64,000 nt of DNA from Desulfofundulus salinus. Lineage in GTDB: Bacteria > Bacillota > Desulfotomaculia > Desulfotomaculales > Desulfovirgulaceae. Of the stretch, positions 44,504 through 53,311 are shown piece by piece. Positions within the stretch are counted from its first letter, which is position 1, and every line of letters starts with the position of its first letter. Made by a program: the position numbers and the translations under genes. The DNA lies in assembly GCF_003627965.1 (NCBI RefSeq), contig NZ_RBWE01000001.1, positions 1,962,312 through 2,026,311 of the forward strand. Direction: 5' to 3'. The notes beneath the pieces are model-generated. The model was not told the DNA's origin and ran no database searches. It worked only from the letters and a program-made list of their open reading frames with translations.

Positions 44504-45247
44504 TTATCCTGTACCAGTGCACCCGCAAATCCGGGAAACCAAATCCTCCCAGACCACAGTGTTTTCCACTGTCTCCACCAGCCCGTCAGCGCTCCCTTTT
44601 TCCACACTGACCCCCGGGAGGTAGGGCACTATCCCCAGCACGGGCACGCCGGTCATAGTTGCAATAATCCCCGGGTTGTCCTTTTCCGCAGGACCCGCCT
44701 CCCCTGCTTTCAGGCCGTTAATAATTATTCCGGCCACGGGAAGACCTCTGTTTTGAGCATAGGCTACGGTCAGCACGGTATGGTTGATGCTGCCCAGCCC
44801 CGGGCGGGCCACCACCAGCAGGGGCAGGGAAAGCTCCCGGGCCAGGTCGGCCACGGTAAAGTCGGGACCGGAAAGGGGCACACACAACCCCCCGGCCCCC
44901 TCTACCAGGACCAGCTCGTGGCGTTGAAACACTTCCCGGCAAAAATCCACCACCCGTGACGGTTCAACTCTTTCCCCCGAAAGCTTTGCGGCCAGGTGAG
45001 GGGAAACAGCAGGGGTAAAACGATAAAGGTTCAGCTCATCTATGGACTGGGGCAGGCCGGCCACATGACGGTAAAAAACTACATCCTCGGGGACTATCCG
45101 CCCCTTGGCCTCAATTGCCCCGCTCTGTACCGGTTTTATGGCTACGGCATCAATTCCACGGCGACGCCAGACCCCCACCAGGGCGGCGGTGATGACTGTC
45201 TTGCCCACACCGGTATCAGTACCGGTAACCAGATATCCCCTGCCCAT
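44504..45247 (-). CDS. bioD: Dethiobiotin synthetase
   Basis: ATP-dependent carboxylation of DAPA to dethiobiotin. 247 aa. P-loop GTDTGVGKTVITAAL, KPVQSGA, and LVLVEGAGGLCVPL are diagnostic. The ATG overlaps the bioY stop by one base, with GGGAGGTG upstream. It lies between bioY and bioA in the BirA-controlled operon. Confidence 0.96.
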   Translation of the reverse strand: MGRGYLVTGTDTGVGKTVITAALVGVWRRRGIDAVAIKPVQSGAIEAKGRIVPEDVVFYRHVAGLPQSIDELNLYRFTPAVSPHLAAKLSGERVEPSRVVDFCREVFQRHELVLVEGAGGLCVPLSGPDFTVADLARELSLPLLVVARPGLGSINHTVLTVAYAQNRGLPVAGIIINGLKAGEAGPAEKDNPGIIATMTGVPVLGIVPYLPGVSVEKGSADGLVETVENTVVWEDLVSRICGCTGTG

Positions 45248-45816
45248 TAAAACACCTCCCGGTGGACTGGATTGACGGATTGTAGTGTCTTATATACCCT
45301 GCCGCCAACCAGGGAGGCTACCAGGGATAAAAACAGATCCCCCGGTGCACAGACAATGGCTCCAAACCATACCGCCTGGGCCAGGGTGAAGGGTTTTTGC
45401 ACCACGTAATTTAAAATTATGTACAGGTGGATCACTCCCAGGACGTAAACCACCACGAGCCCGGCCATACTGGCCAAAAAATAACCGGGTACTCCCTTCT
45501 CCCTTACCCTTTCTACAACCGCCCCGATAACGTAAGCGCCCAGGGCAAATCCCACCAGGTAACCAAAGGTGGGCTGCAGCACGTAGGCCGGGCCGCCACC
45601 CTGGGCAAAAATGGGCAGTCCGGCCAATCCCAGGGCAAGATAGATTACCTGGCTCAAAAAAGCCAGCCGCTTGCCCAACAAAAGCCCGGCAAAGAGGACA
45701 AAGAGAAACTGCAGGGTAAAGGGCACATAAGGAATGGGAATCTTAATGAAAGCTCCCACTGCCGTCAGAGCGGCAAACATGGATACCAGAACCATTTCTT
45801 TTACCGACAGCCGCAA
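45247..45816 (-). CDS. bioY: Biotin transporter BioY
   Basis: Substrate-binding membrane protein of an ECF-type biotin importer, 189 aa, about six helices. Conserved segments are VGAFIKIPIPYVPFTLQFLF and GGGPAYVLQPTFGYLVGFA. TTG 45816 is chosen because AGGAGG lies nine bases upstream; the open frame reaches 45864, but that stretch is the BirA operator. No energising EcfA/T genes are nearby. First gene of the biotin operon. Confidence 0.93.
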   Translation of the reverse strand: MRLSVKEMVLVSMFAALTAVGAFIKIPIPYVPFTLQFLFVLFAGLLLGKRLAFLSQVIYLALGLAGLPIFAQGGGPAYVLQPTFGYLVGFALGAYVIGAVVERVREKGVPGYFLASMAGLVVVYVLGVIHLYIILNYVVQKPFTLAQAVWFGAIVCAPGDLFLSLVASLVGGRVYKTLQSVNPVHREVF

Positions 45817-45833
45817 AATCCTATCCCTCCTAT

Positions 45834-45863
45834 CGTTAACTATCAATAAATATTTGGTTAACA
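45834..45863 (-). promoter_or_regulatory. BirA operator of the biotin operon
   Basis: Two GTTAAC half-sites separated by 16 bases (minus strand TGTTAACC-14-AGTTAACG), matching the bipartite operator known for BirA biotin repressors in Firmicutes. It covers the predicted transcription start. High biotin should therefore shut off bioY-D-A-B. Confidence 0.85.
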
Positions 45864-45866
45864 TAT

Positions 45867-45895
45867 AATATACAAAAACCCTTTCCTCAAGTCAA
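45867..45895 (-). promoter_or_regulatory. Promoter of the biotin operon
   Basis: Minus strand TTGACT (45890-45895), 17 bases, TATATT (45867-45872). The BirA operator begins immediately downstream. Confidence 0.7.
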
Positions 45896-45977
45896 CCAAA
45901 ATTGCCTTATTCCTGGGAGGCCGTTCTCCTGGAGGCACTGTTTGGCCCAGACAACCGTCGCCTCAAAACTGCAAATT

Positions 45978-45998
45978 GGGCCGGGTTTAACCCGGCCC
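45978..45998 (-). terminator. Strong palindrome after alr, likely terminator
   Basis: GGGCCGGGTT-T-AACCCGGCCC forms a stable hairpin 16 bases after the alr stop. The T-run beyond it is weak (AATTTGCAGTTTTG). It may stop transcription from alr, or from both sides. Confidence 0.55.
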
Positions 45999-46013
45999 GT
46001 TCAGTCATCCTGT

Positions 46014-47153
46014 TCAATCATTAAGATAAATACGCGGTACCCGCTTACTGATCAAGCAAACCATCTCATAATTAATTGTGCCCATATGGGAGGCCACTTC
46101 CTCAACGGGTAAAAACTGCTCCCCCTGCACTCCAAAGAGAACGACCTCGTCCCCCGGCCGCACCCCCGGAATCCGGGTTACGTCCACCATGCACTGGTCC
46201 ATGCACACCCGGCCCACCAGCGGGGCCCGCTGCCCGTGAATTAACACTTCGGCCTTATTGGACAACAGCCGGGACCAGCCGTCGGCATAGCCAAGGGGGA
46301 GAGTAGCAATAACCGAAGGGCCGGTGGTGGTAAATGTGCGGCCGTAGCTGATGGAAGTACCAGCCGGCACCTGTTTAACATAAGCTACCCGGGTTTTTAG
46401 CTGCATAGCCGGTTTTAAATCAATTACCCGCCGTACATCGGGAGAAGGCCACAGGCCGTACAAAATAATACCCGTCCGTACCATATCCAGATGCATTTCC
46501 GGTAAATCCAGGGTGGTGGCACTGTTGGCCACGTGTTTAAGCGGTATGGCTACGCCCCGGGCTTCAATGCCGGCCAGTGCTTCTTTAAAACGGTCGAACT
46601 GCCAGCGGGTGTAAGCTTTGTCCTGTTCGTCGGCGCAGGCCATATGGGTAAAGACCCCTTCTATAAAAATACTCGGCAGCCGGGATACGGCCACAGCAAA
46701 ATCCGGTGCCTCGGCAGGGGTGACTCCAATACGGCCCATACCTGTGTCTATCTTTAAATGTACCCGGGCGGTTTTCCCCGCGGCTGCGGCAGCAGCAGAA
46801 ATGGCCTGGACTACTTCCAGGGAAAAAACGGTCTGGGTCAGATCATGCTCCACCAAAAGGTACGCCTGTTCCGGGGGGGTATAACCCAGGATCAGGATGG
46901 GGGCGGTTATACCTCCCCGGCGCAGGGCCAGGGCTTCATCCAAAATAGCCACGGCCAGGCACTCGGCGCCATTGGCCAGAGCTACCCGGGCCACGGGCAG
47001 CGCCCCATGACCGTAAGCATCAGCCTTGACCACAGCCATTAGCTTTGTATCCGGTTGAAGCAATTTGCGGATCTCCCGCACGTTACGGGCAACGGTCCCC
47101 AGATTTACCTCTACCCAAACTGGACGGCCGTTACTGCAACTTCCGGTGATCAT
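46014..47153 (-). CDS. alr: Alanine racemase
   Basis: PLP enzyme giving D-alanine for peptidoglycan. 379 aa. The PLP lysine is in AVVKADAYGHGALPVA; the catalytic tyrosine region is ISYGRTF and the RVCMDQCMVDVT segment is typical. It lies below ald, so both alanine-converting enzymes are adjacent. Confidence 0.96.
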   Translation of the reverse strand: MITGSCSNGRPVWVEVNLGTVARNVREIRKLLQPDTKLMAVVKADAYGHGALPVARVALANGAECLAVAILDEALALRRGGITAPILILGYTPPEQAYLLVEHDLTQTVFSLEVVQAISAAAAAAGKTARVHLKIDTGMGRIGVTPAEAPDFAVAVSRLPSIFIEGVFTHMACADEQDKAYTRWQFDRFKEALAGIEARGVAIPLKHVANSATTLDLPEMHLDMVRTGIILYGLWPSPDVRRVIDLKPAMQLKTRVAYVKQVPAGTSISYGRTFTTTGPSVIATLPLGYADGWSRLLSNKAEVLIHGQRAPLVGRVCMDQCMVDVTRIPGVRPGDEVVLFGVQGEQFLPVEEVASHMGTINYEMVCLISKRVPRIYLND

Positions 47154-47271
47154 AGCAGAACCCCTTTTGGTACCATATGATAAAAACCTGAAGCGGTAAT
47201 CATCCCTTCCACACCTATCCGAACATACGTGGCAGGTTCTTTCTCAAAATTATCTGCTATAAAGGCAGGAA

Positions 47272-47289
47272 GCCTCTCAGGGGAGAGGC
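47272..47289 (-). terminator. Possible terminator between ald and alr
   Basis: GCCTCTC-CCCT-GAGAGGC hairpin 46 bases after the ald stop on the minus strand, followed by TTCCTGCCTTTAT. The T-tract is interrupted, so efficiency is doubtful. The remaining 47154-47334 gap shows no gene. Confidence 0.4.
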
Positions 47290-47334
47290 CCTTTACTTAT
47301 TTTACTGCTCCGCAAACCACCGGGCAAGTACGTG

Positions 47335-48480
47335 TTAGGAAATGCGCATTAAATCCACCGGCACATCCATCAATTCATGCAGCGGTGTGTACTCCAGATT
47401 CAGGGCTTCGGCCACGGCCTTGTACGTTACCTTGCCGTCCATTACGTTCACGCCCCGGGCCAGGGCAATGTCATCTTTGACCGCCTGGGCCAGGCCTTTA
47501 TTGGCCAACTCCAGGGCGTAGGGCAGGGTAACGTTGGTCAGGGCATAGGTGGAAGTCCGGGCAACCGCACCGGGTATGTTGGCCACAGCATAGTGAATGA
47601 CCCCATGCTTGACATAGGTTGGATTGGAGTGGGTGGTCACCCGGTCGGCAGTTTCCACACAACCACCCTGGTCAATAGCCACATCCACAATAACGGACCC
47701 GGGTTGCATGGCTTTAACCATCTCTTCCGTGACCAGCTTGGGAGCCCTGGCCCCAGGGATGAGTACGGCCCCAATGACCAGGTCAGCTTCCTTAACGGCT
47801 TCCTTGATGTTATAACTCGTGGAGATGAGGGTTTTGATGCGGGGACCGAATATATCGTCCAGATAGCGCAAACGTTCGGCATTCTTGTCGATAATGGTTA
47901 CATCTGCCCCCATGCCCACGGCAATTTTGGCCGCATTGGTACCCACGGTACCCCCGCCAATGATAACCACCCTGGCAGGAGGCACGCCGGGAACCCCGCC
48001 CAGGAGCACCCCGCGACCACCATAGGTTTTTTCCAGGAACTGGGCACCAACCTGGACGGACATCCGCCCGGCCACTTCGCTCATGGGCATGAGCAGGGGC
48101 AGGGTACCCCGGTTGGTTTGAATGGTTTCGTAGGCAATGCCCGTAACCTTTTTGGCCAGCAGGGCCCTGGTAAGTTCCGGCTCAGGAGCCAGGTGCAGAT
48201 AGGTGAAGAGTAACTGGCCCTCTTTAAACAAATCGTATTCTTCCGGCAGGGGTTCTTTAACCTTCATGATCATGTCGGCCTGCTCGTAAACATCTGCCTT
48301 GGTGGGCAACATGCAGGCGCCGGCGGCCACATACTCCTCATCGGTGATGCCGCTGCCCAGACCGGCCCCGGCTTCAATGACCACCTGGTGCCCGGCTTTA
48401 ACCAGGGCTTCGACGCCGGAGGGGGTTATACCTACCCGGTTCTCGTTATCCTTTATTTCCTTGGGCACACCAACGATCAT
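47335..48480 (-). CDS. ald: Alanine dehydrogenase
   Basis: NAD-dependent deamination of L-alanine to pyruvate and ammonium. 381 aa with [28 protein letters not shown] (substrate Lys), [19 protein letters not shown] (NAD fold) and [19 protein letters not shown] precedes the ATG. In spore formers it supports growth on alanine and sporulation. Confidence 0.96.
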   Translation of the reverse strand: MIVGVPKEIKDNENRVGITPSGVEALVKAGHQVVIEAGAGLGSGITDEEYVAAGACMLPTKADVYEQADMIMKVKEPLPEEYDLFKEGQLLFTYLHLAPEPELTRALLAKKVTGIAYETIQTNRGTLPLLMPMSEVAGRMSVQVGAQFLEKTYGGRGVLLGGVPGVPPARVVIIGGGTVGTNAAKIAVGMGADVTIIDKNAERLRYLDDIFGPRIKTLISTSYNIKEAVKEADLVIGAVLIPGARAPKLVTEEMVKAMQPGSVIVDVAIDQGGCVETADRVTTHSNPTYVKHGVIHYAVANIPGAVARTSTYALTNVTLPYALELANKGLAQAVKDDIALARGVNVMDGKVTYKAVAEALNLEYTPLHELMDVPVDLMRIS

Positions 48481-48578
48481 TTGCCATACCTCCCTTTAAT
48501 GCTGTTATCAGCGCACATACACAACTCTACTTAATTACTATTCTTTCGACCAATCATTTCCCCTTGACGGTTTTTTGT

Positions 48579-49222
48579 CTAATTATATTGTAAATTTGTC
48601 CTTATACTAAATTTGTCCTTATACCTATTTTCCAGCATTTTTTTCGCCGGGGTAGGTTGGAACGCTCCCCTGCGCTCCGGGGTGCGCCGGTGTAGACCGA
48701 AGAAATAGTAGGATGCCACCGCCAGGGCAAACCAAACGGGACCAACGTACAGGGCCACCCGGGTGCCGGAATCAAAGGCCATGAGCACCAGTACAAAGGC
48801 CAGAAAGGCCAGCGCCGCCCAGGAAGCATAGGGCCACAGGGGGGTGCAGTAAGTTACTTTTGTTAACTCCTCCGGCGACAGCGACTGGCGGAATTTCATC
48901 TGTACCACCAGGATTATGCCCCAGATGTAGAGAGCACCGATGGTGGCCACGCTGGTGATATAAATGAAAACCCTGGCCGGTACCAGGTAATTTAAAACCA
49001 CACCAACCAGCAGGAAAGCCGAGGAAACTAATATACCCACATAGGGAATGCCGTGGCGGGAAAGCTTCCCAAACACCGCCGGGGCATTTTTTTGCAAAGC
49101 CAGGTTATAGAGCATGCGCCCGGTGCTGAACAAGCCGCTGTTGCACGAAGATAGTGCCGCGGTCATCACCACAAAGTTAATGATGCCGGCGGCAGCTGGA
49201 ATGCCAATTTTGGAGAAGGTTA
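48579..49222 (-). pseudogene. Remnant of an APC-family amino acid permease (C-terminal half)
   Basis: Only about 210 residues match the permease fold, beginning near FSKIGIPAAAGIINFVVM and including SGLFSTGRMLYNLA and four to five membrane helices. A whole member has about 450 residues and 12 helices. The open frame extends to 49316, but its first 33 residues are unlike any permease, so the 5' half was lost with a junction near 49220. The last codons lie in a 17-bp tandem duplication. Nonfunctional as a transporter. Confidence 0.8.
48591..48624. repeat. Tandem duplication, 2 x 17 bp
   Basis: TAAATTTGTCCTTATAC occurs twice head to tail (48591-48607 and 48608-48624), at the 3' end of the permease remnant. 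Confidence 0.9.
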
Positions 49223-49416
49223 ATACAAGACTTAAAACAGATTTTTGACAATTTACTCCTCTCCCCTTGACAGTTCGAATACCACCCTTATCGTATTTTT
49301 GACCAGAAAACTTCAATGCACCAGGGAGAATATTAATATTTTGTCCAAGGGCGTTGTATTTTTGTCTTATTCATAATTTGAGAAAACCTTAACGCGCGAT
49401 AGGACAAGAATTTTGA

Positions 49417-49422
49417 TATAAT
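49417..49422 (+). promoter_or_regulatory. -10 element before the kinase remnant
   Basis: TGATATAAT, an extended -10, about 20 bases before the ATG at 49443, which itself has GGGGGG upstream. Expression signals thus survive in front of a truncated gene. Confidence 0.45.
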
Positions 49423-49442
49423 AGTGCACGGGGGGATTTTTC

Positions 49443-49733
49443 ATGAAACTCAGCCCCGAAAACCTGTCCCAATTAATTGAACCTAAAGAGGGCTTGGGAC
49501 ACCTGATCATTACCGGGGAAATCAAGGATGGGATCTGCGAAATCAGTGTTACCGATGACGGCGTGGGCATTCCCCGGGAAATACTGGCTGCTTTCAATGG
49601 TAATAATCAGGCCGGATCGGGTAAGCCGCGGGGAATTGGTCTTAAGAATGTGGACGAAAGGCTGAAGCTCTATTTCGGTCCTCAATACAGCGTTTCCCTG
49701 GATAGCCGCCCGGTTGGACAAGGGTATGTTTGA
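49443..49733 (+). pseudogene. Remnant of a sensor histidine kinase (ATPase-domain C-terminus)
   Basis: 96 codons. From about residue 18 it matches the end of a LytS/YesM-type HATPase domain: ISVTDDGVGIP (N/G1 box), then GIGLKNVDERLKLYFG (G2 and the conserved LYFG end). The sensor, dimerisation and phospho-accepting histidine regions are missing, so it cannot be a working kinase. The damaged response regulator follows, as in intact pairs. Confidence 0.8.
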
Positions 49734-49826
49734 AGCTGCCCATAGATCTCATAATACGGTTCTGGCTTTCGCAAAAAGCGTAGACTTGAACACCCGACTT
49801 TCTTCACCGTAGGGGAAGTGATTTAT

Positions 49827-50366
49827 GTGTACAAAATCCTGTTAGCCGAGGACGAAGAACTGGAACGCAGATTTTTACACCACCTGGTGGAAATTGCCGG
49901 CCTCCCCCTGGTCGTGGTCGGTGAGGCCACAAACGGCAGGGAAGCAGTGGAACTAGCTGAGCTCCTCCAGCCCGAAATCATTCTCATGGACATCAAAATG
50001 CCCGGAATAGATGGCCTTGCGGCCACCAGGACGATCAAAGAAAAAAAACCCGCCGTGGAGGTGATCATTATCACCGCCTACGGGGAGTTTTCCTACTCGC
50101 AGCAGCCGTCAGGTTCATTTAAGCCCGGCCTATTTAAGCCGCCTGTTCAAACAGTGCACGGGCCAGAGCTTTATCGATTACCTTACCGAGGTCTGGCTTA
50201 ACGAAGCCAAGGCCCTCCTGCTGGCCGGGGAAAAACCATCGACCAGATTGCCAGCGCAGTGGGATTTAACAACAACAGCTATTTTACCGCGGTATTTAAA
50301 AAACGGGAAGGGGTTACCCCCTCGGAGTTCCGCCAGCACCGGAGAGGTGACGGCTCCCGGGTTTGA
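49827..50366 (+). pseudogene. Broken response regulator (receiver plus AraC-type HTH)
   Basis: A normal receiver start (YKILLAEDEELERRF, phospho-Asp in IILMDIKMPGIDGLAA, Thr in IIITAYGEF) breaks off near 50095. Then, in another frame, the AraC-type HTH resumes (YLSRLFKQCTGQSFIDYL), and after a missing base near 50232 it shifts again to VGFNNNSYFTAVFKKREGV. At least one internal deletion and one frameshift have occurred. The tail overlaps the 3' end of pyrE on the other strand. Confidence 0.8.
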
Positions 50367-50925
50367 CCGCGGGGATACCCTGCCGGCACAGGGGACATTC
50401 TTTCGGGCTATAGCTAACCGCCGGAACGGTTAGCAGTGCCCGGAGGATTACACCCAGATCAACCGTCCCATTGCTGCGGTCGACCAGTGCGGCGGCTCCC
50501 ACAACCTGCGCCCCGGCTTCCCGGACCACGTCAATCACTTCTCGGACCGACCCGCCCGTAGTAATCACATCCTCCACCACCAGCACCCGCTCCCCGGGAG
50601 ACAACACAAAGCCCCGCCGCAGGGTCATTACCCCGTTTTCCCTTTCGGTAAAAAGACTTCTAGCTCCTAGTGCCCGGGCTACTTCATAGGACACCAGAAT
50701 GCCGCCCAGGGCCGGGCCGATAACAGTATCCACGTCTTTAAGCCCTTCATTTATCCATCCCCGGGCCAGTTCCCGGCACAACAACTCGCAATACCGGGGG
50801 TGTTCCAGCACCCGGGCGCACTGGAAGTAACGGTCGCTATGGCGACCGGAAGTGAGTATAAAATGACCGGTAAGCATGGCACCGGTTTTTTCAAAGATGG
50901 AAAGAATTTCTTCACGGCTGAGCAA
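50314..50925 (-). CDS. pyrE: Orotate phosphoribosyltransferase
   Basis: Joins orotate and PRPP to form OMP. 203 aa; the PRPP loop is VLVVEDVITTGGSVREV, and the C-terminus has CPLCRQGIPAVKPGSR as in one branch of PyrE. About ten further residues follow, in DNA shared with the broken response regulator, perhaps read-through of a displaced stop. TTG 50925 has GAGGTGA upstream. It is separated from pyrF by a divergent SASP gene. Confidence 0.94.
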   Translation of the reverse strand: MLSREEILSIFEKTGAMLTGHFILTSGRHSDRYFQCARVLEHPRYCELLCRELARGWINEGLKDVDTVIGPALGGILVSYEVARALGARSLFTERENGVMTLRRGFVLSPGERVLVVEDVITTGGSVREVIDVVREAGAQVVGAAALVDRSNGTVDLGVILRALLTVPAVSYSPKECPLCRQGIPAVKPGSRHLSGAGGTPRG

Positions 50926-50958
50926 AGCTAATTCACCTCAAATGTCGATTTAGAGAAT

Positions 50959-50964
50959 ATTATA
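50959..50964 (-). promoter_or_regulatory. Extended -10 promoter for pyrE
   Basis: Minus strand TGGTATAAT 34 bases before the start codon. No clear -35 and no PyrR-binding sequence seen, so pyrE seems separately expressed. Confidence 0.5.
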
Positions 50965-50982
50965 CCAGATCATCTGCTGCAG

Positions 50983-51012
50983 GAATGCCCCAGGGGCATA
51001 AATCACATAATA
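50983..51012 (+). promoter_or_regulatory. Sigma-G-type forespore promoter of the SASP gene
   Basis: GAATG (50983-50987), exactly 18 bases, CATAATA (51006-51012), matching the sigma-G pattern of sporulation genes. It lies 43 bases before the SASP ATG. Confidence 0.75.
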
Positions 51013-51054
51013 ATAATGCCGCATTGTCCCGCCCGCCAAAAAGGAGGCAGGCTA

Positions 51055-51234
51055 ATGGGTAGACGGCGTGGAGGATTGATGTCCGACAGGCTGAAATACG
51101 AATTAGCCCAAGAACTGGGAGTAGCCGACCTGGTGCGCAGGGAGGGCTGGGGCAGCGTTTCCTCGCGGAACTGCGGTAACCTGGTCCGACTGGCCATCGA
51201 AAGGGCTGAGCGGGCGATGACGCAGGGACAATAG
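51055..51234 (+). CDS. Small acid-soluble spore protein, alpha/beta type
   Basis: 59-aa DNA-coating spore protein. The conserved LKYELAQELGVADLVRREGW and SVSSRNCGNLVRLAIERAE segments follow the family. The germination-protease site is not obvious. ATG 51055 has AAGGAGG upstream, and the gene has a sigma-G-like promoter and its own terminator, so it is a self-contained unit inserted between pyrF and pyrE. Confidence 0.88.
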   Translation: MGRRRGGLMSDRLKYELAQELGVADLVRREGWGSVSSRNCGNLVRLAIERAERAMTQGQ

Positions 51235-51241
51235 CGGCAGG

Positions 51242-51277
51242 GGGTGCGCTATTAAATAGAAGCGCACCCTCTTTTTA
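51242..51277 (+). terminator. Terminator after the SASP gene
   Basis: GGGTGCGCT-10-AGCGCACCC followed by TCTTTTTAT. The pyrF stop codon, on the other strand, lies inside the T-run. Confidence 0.9.
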
Positions 51278-52006
51278 TACACTCGCTCCCATTTCATCCA
51301 GTACAGCCCTGGCGGCTTCTACCGGGTCCGGGGCGGCAATAATGGGGCGGCCTACCACCAGATGACTGGCGCCGGCAGCCAGGGCACCGGCAGGGGTTAC
51401 AATTCGTTTCTGGTCGCCGCAGGCTGCTCCGGTTGGGCGGATACCGGGGGTAACGATCAAAAAGTCCGGTCCGCAGGACTGCCGGATGGCCGCCGCTTCC
51501 TGAGCCGAAGCCACCACGCCGTCCAGGCCGCACTCTTTAGCCAGCAAGGCCCAGGCCACCACCCGGTCCAAAATAGGCCCGGAGAGACCCAGTTCCCGGT
51601 TAAAAGCAGGCTGATCGATGCTGGTAAGCACGGTAACGGCAATGACCAGCGGTCGGGGAATGCCCAGGACCGCCGATTCCTTCCTGCAGGACTCTACCGC
51701 CGCCCGCATCATGGCGCGCCCGCCGGCGGCATGGACGTTGAACATGGCCACCCCCAGCCTGGCGAGAACCCGGGCTGCCTGGGACACGGTATTGGGGATA
51801 TCGTGAAGTTTTAAGTCTAAAAACACTTTCACTCCCCGCCGGCACAATCCCTCCACCGCCGCCGGCCCCTGGCTGTAAAACAGCCGCATGCCGATCTTGA
51901 ACATGCCCGCCCAGGGCTTGAGCCGTTCCACAAGATCAAGGGCCTGTTCCGTAGAGTCTACATCCAGAGCAACAATTAACTTTTTCCTGGCTTCGTCGAT
52001 GTTCAC
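51275..52006 (-). CDS. pyrF: Orotidine 5'-phosphate decarboxylase
   Basis: Last step to UMP. 243 aa with VALDVDSTEQALDLVERL, FLDLKLHDIPNTV (catalytic Lys-Asp) and VTPGIRP, VGRPI. GTG 52006 has AAGGAGG upstream; the frame continues upstream to 52210 through repeat DNA only and is rejected. 369 bases separate it from pyrD, so it may depend on readthrough across the inverted repeat or on an unseen promoter. Confidence 0.95.
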   Translation of the reverse strand: MNIDEARKKLIVALDVDSTEQALDLVERLKPWAGMFKIGMRLFYSQGPAAVEGLCRRGVKVFLDLKLHDIPNTVSQAARVLARLGVAMFNVHAAGGRAMMRAAVESCRKESAVLGIPRPLVIAVTVLTSIDQPAFNRELGLSGPILDRVVAWALLAKECGLDGVVASAQEAAAIRQSCGPDFLIVTPGIRPTGAACGDQKRIVTPAGALAAGASHLVVGRPIIAAPDPVEAARAVLDEMGASV

Positions 52007-52147
52007 AAAAACCCTCCTTAACCGGGACGGTGCGCTGAACCCCGCCAACCCCGGTGTGCTTGGCAGGCCGCTCGCCAGGAACCGGACCGTCCCTTGTGAC
52101 CTTGTTTCGGGCGGCAATAGCTCCAAGCTATGACATAACCTGTACCA

Positions 52148-52366
52148 GGTACTGTCGCAAAACCAAAGACGGTACGGGCGGCGGTCGTCCCTTAAGGAGC
52201 GACCCAGCACTCACTAGAACAACTCTTTCGTTAGAATAGCCATTGAGCATATGTAAATAACGTTACTCAGAAGGAGTACTTTACCAGTGAGTGCTGGGTT
52301 TCGTCCGGCCTGTAGCACGGAGCAACGGGGGACGACCGCCGCCCCAGGTAGTTATGCGACAGTATC
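52148..52366. repeat. Nested inverted-repeat element (219 bp, MITE-like) between pyrD and pyrF
   Basis: Three nested matches on opposite arms: ends GGTACTGTCGCA and its counterpart TGCGACAGTATC; a perfect 16-bp block GGGCGGCGGTCGTCCC (52176-52191 against 52329-52344); and a 14-bp inner block ACCCAGCACTCACT (52202-52215 against 52286-52299). The inner block is also found at 44350. The central loop is 70 bases. It occupies most of the 52007-52375 gap; the remaining 52007-52147 shows no gene. Confidence 0.75.
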
Positions 52367-52375
52367 TACTAGAGA

Positions 52376-53293
52376 CTACATGTGGGCCGCCCCGATTAAC
52401 TCTTGAATGTCCGATACCCCTTCTTCCACCAGAAACCTTTCAATCCCCTCAATAATGTCCGTGGTGGCCCGGGGGTTGATGAAATTTGCCGTCCCCACAG
52501 CTACGGCGGTGGCCCCGGCCATGATGAATTCCAGGGCATCCTCGGCTGTAACGATGCCCCCCATGCCCACAATGGGAACCTTTAAGGCCTGGTAAACCTG
52601 CCACACCGCTCTTACAGCCACCGGCCTGATGGCCGGGCCGGATAGACCGCCCATGACGTTGGCCAGGGCCGGACGGCGGCGGCGAATGTCTATGGCCATT
52701 CCCAGCAGGGTGTTAATCATGGACAGGGCATCGGCCCCCGCCTCCACCACCGCTTCCGCCAACCGGACAATACTGGTCACATTGGGAGAAAGCTTGACCA
52801 CCACTGGAAGTCGGGTAGCCCCCTTTACTGCCCGCACCACGGCCGCAGCCGAATCGGGATCGGCACCAAAGGCCAGCCCCCCCTTTTTGACATTTGGGCA
52901 AGAAATGTTTACCTCCAGTCCCGCCACGCCCGGCACCTCGTCCAGCCTGGCCGCCAGGGTGGCGTAATCCTCCACCGTATCCCCGGCAATGTTCACGATT
53001 ACCGGCAGGTCAAACTGCCTCAGGTAAGGCAGAGCTACTTCGATGAAGTGATTCACACCGGGATTTTGCAAACCAATGGCGTTCAGGATACCTGCCGGTG
53101 TTTCCACAATGCGCGGTAGAGGGTTTCCCTGGCGGGGCAAAAGGGTGGTGCCTTTGACCACAATGGCCCCCAGGCGGTTTAAATCAACAAAGGGGGCATA
53201 CTCGGAGCCGAAGCCAAAGGTGCCCGAGGCGGTGGTCACGGGATTTTTCATCCGTATACCGGCAACGTCTACGGCAAGGTTCGGTTTGGTCAT
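52376..53293 (-). CDS. pyrD: Dihydroorotate dehydrogenase, class 1B catalytic subunit
   Basis: Oxidises dihydroorotate using FMN and passes electrons to PyrK. 305 aa with [28 protein letters not shown] (catalytic Cys), and [19 protein letters not shown]. The family type 1B is supported by the adjacent pyrK, 18 bases upstream. Confidence 0.95.
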   Translation of the reverse strand: MTKPNLAVDVAGIRMKNPVTTASGTFGFGSEYAPFVDLNRLGAIVVKGTTLLPRQGNPLPRIVETPAGILNAIGLQNPGVNHFIEVALPYLRQFDLPVIVNIAGDTVEDYATLAARLDEVPGVAGLEVNISCPNVKKGGLAFGADPDSAAAVVRAVKGATRLPVVVKLSPNVTSIVRLAEAVVEAGADALSMINTLLGMAIDIRRRRPALANVMGGLSGPAIRPVAVRAVWQVYQALKVPIVGMGGIVTAEDALEFIMAGATAVAVGTANFINPRATTDIIEGIERFLVEEGVSDIQELIGAAHM

Positions 53294-53311
53294 AAAACAT
53301 CCCCTCTTTTT

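Noticed and set aside
49443-49733. Small HATPase protein as an anti-sigma factor
   Set aside because: It lacks the full ATPase domain (no intact N box start) and ends like a LytS-type kinase; the broken regulator next to it supports a remnant.
52007-52210. N-terminal extension of pyrF
   Set aside because: The extra 68 residues cross the inverted repeat; the GTG at 52006 has AAGGAGG and yields the normal family N-terminus.
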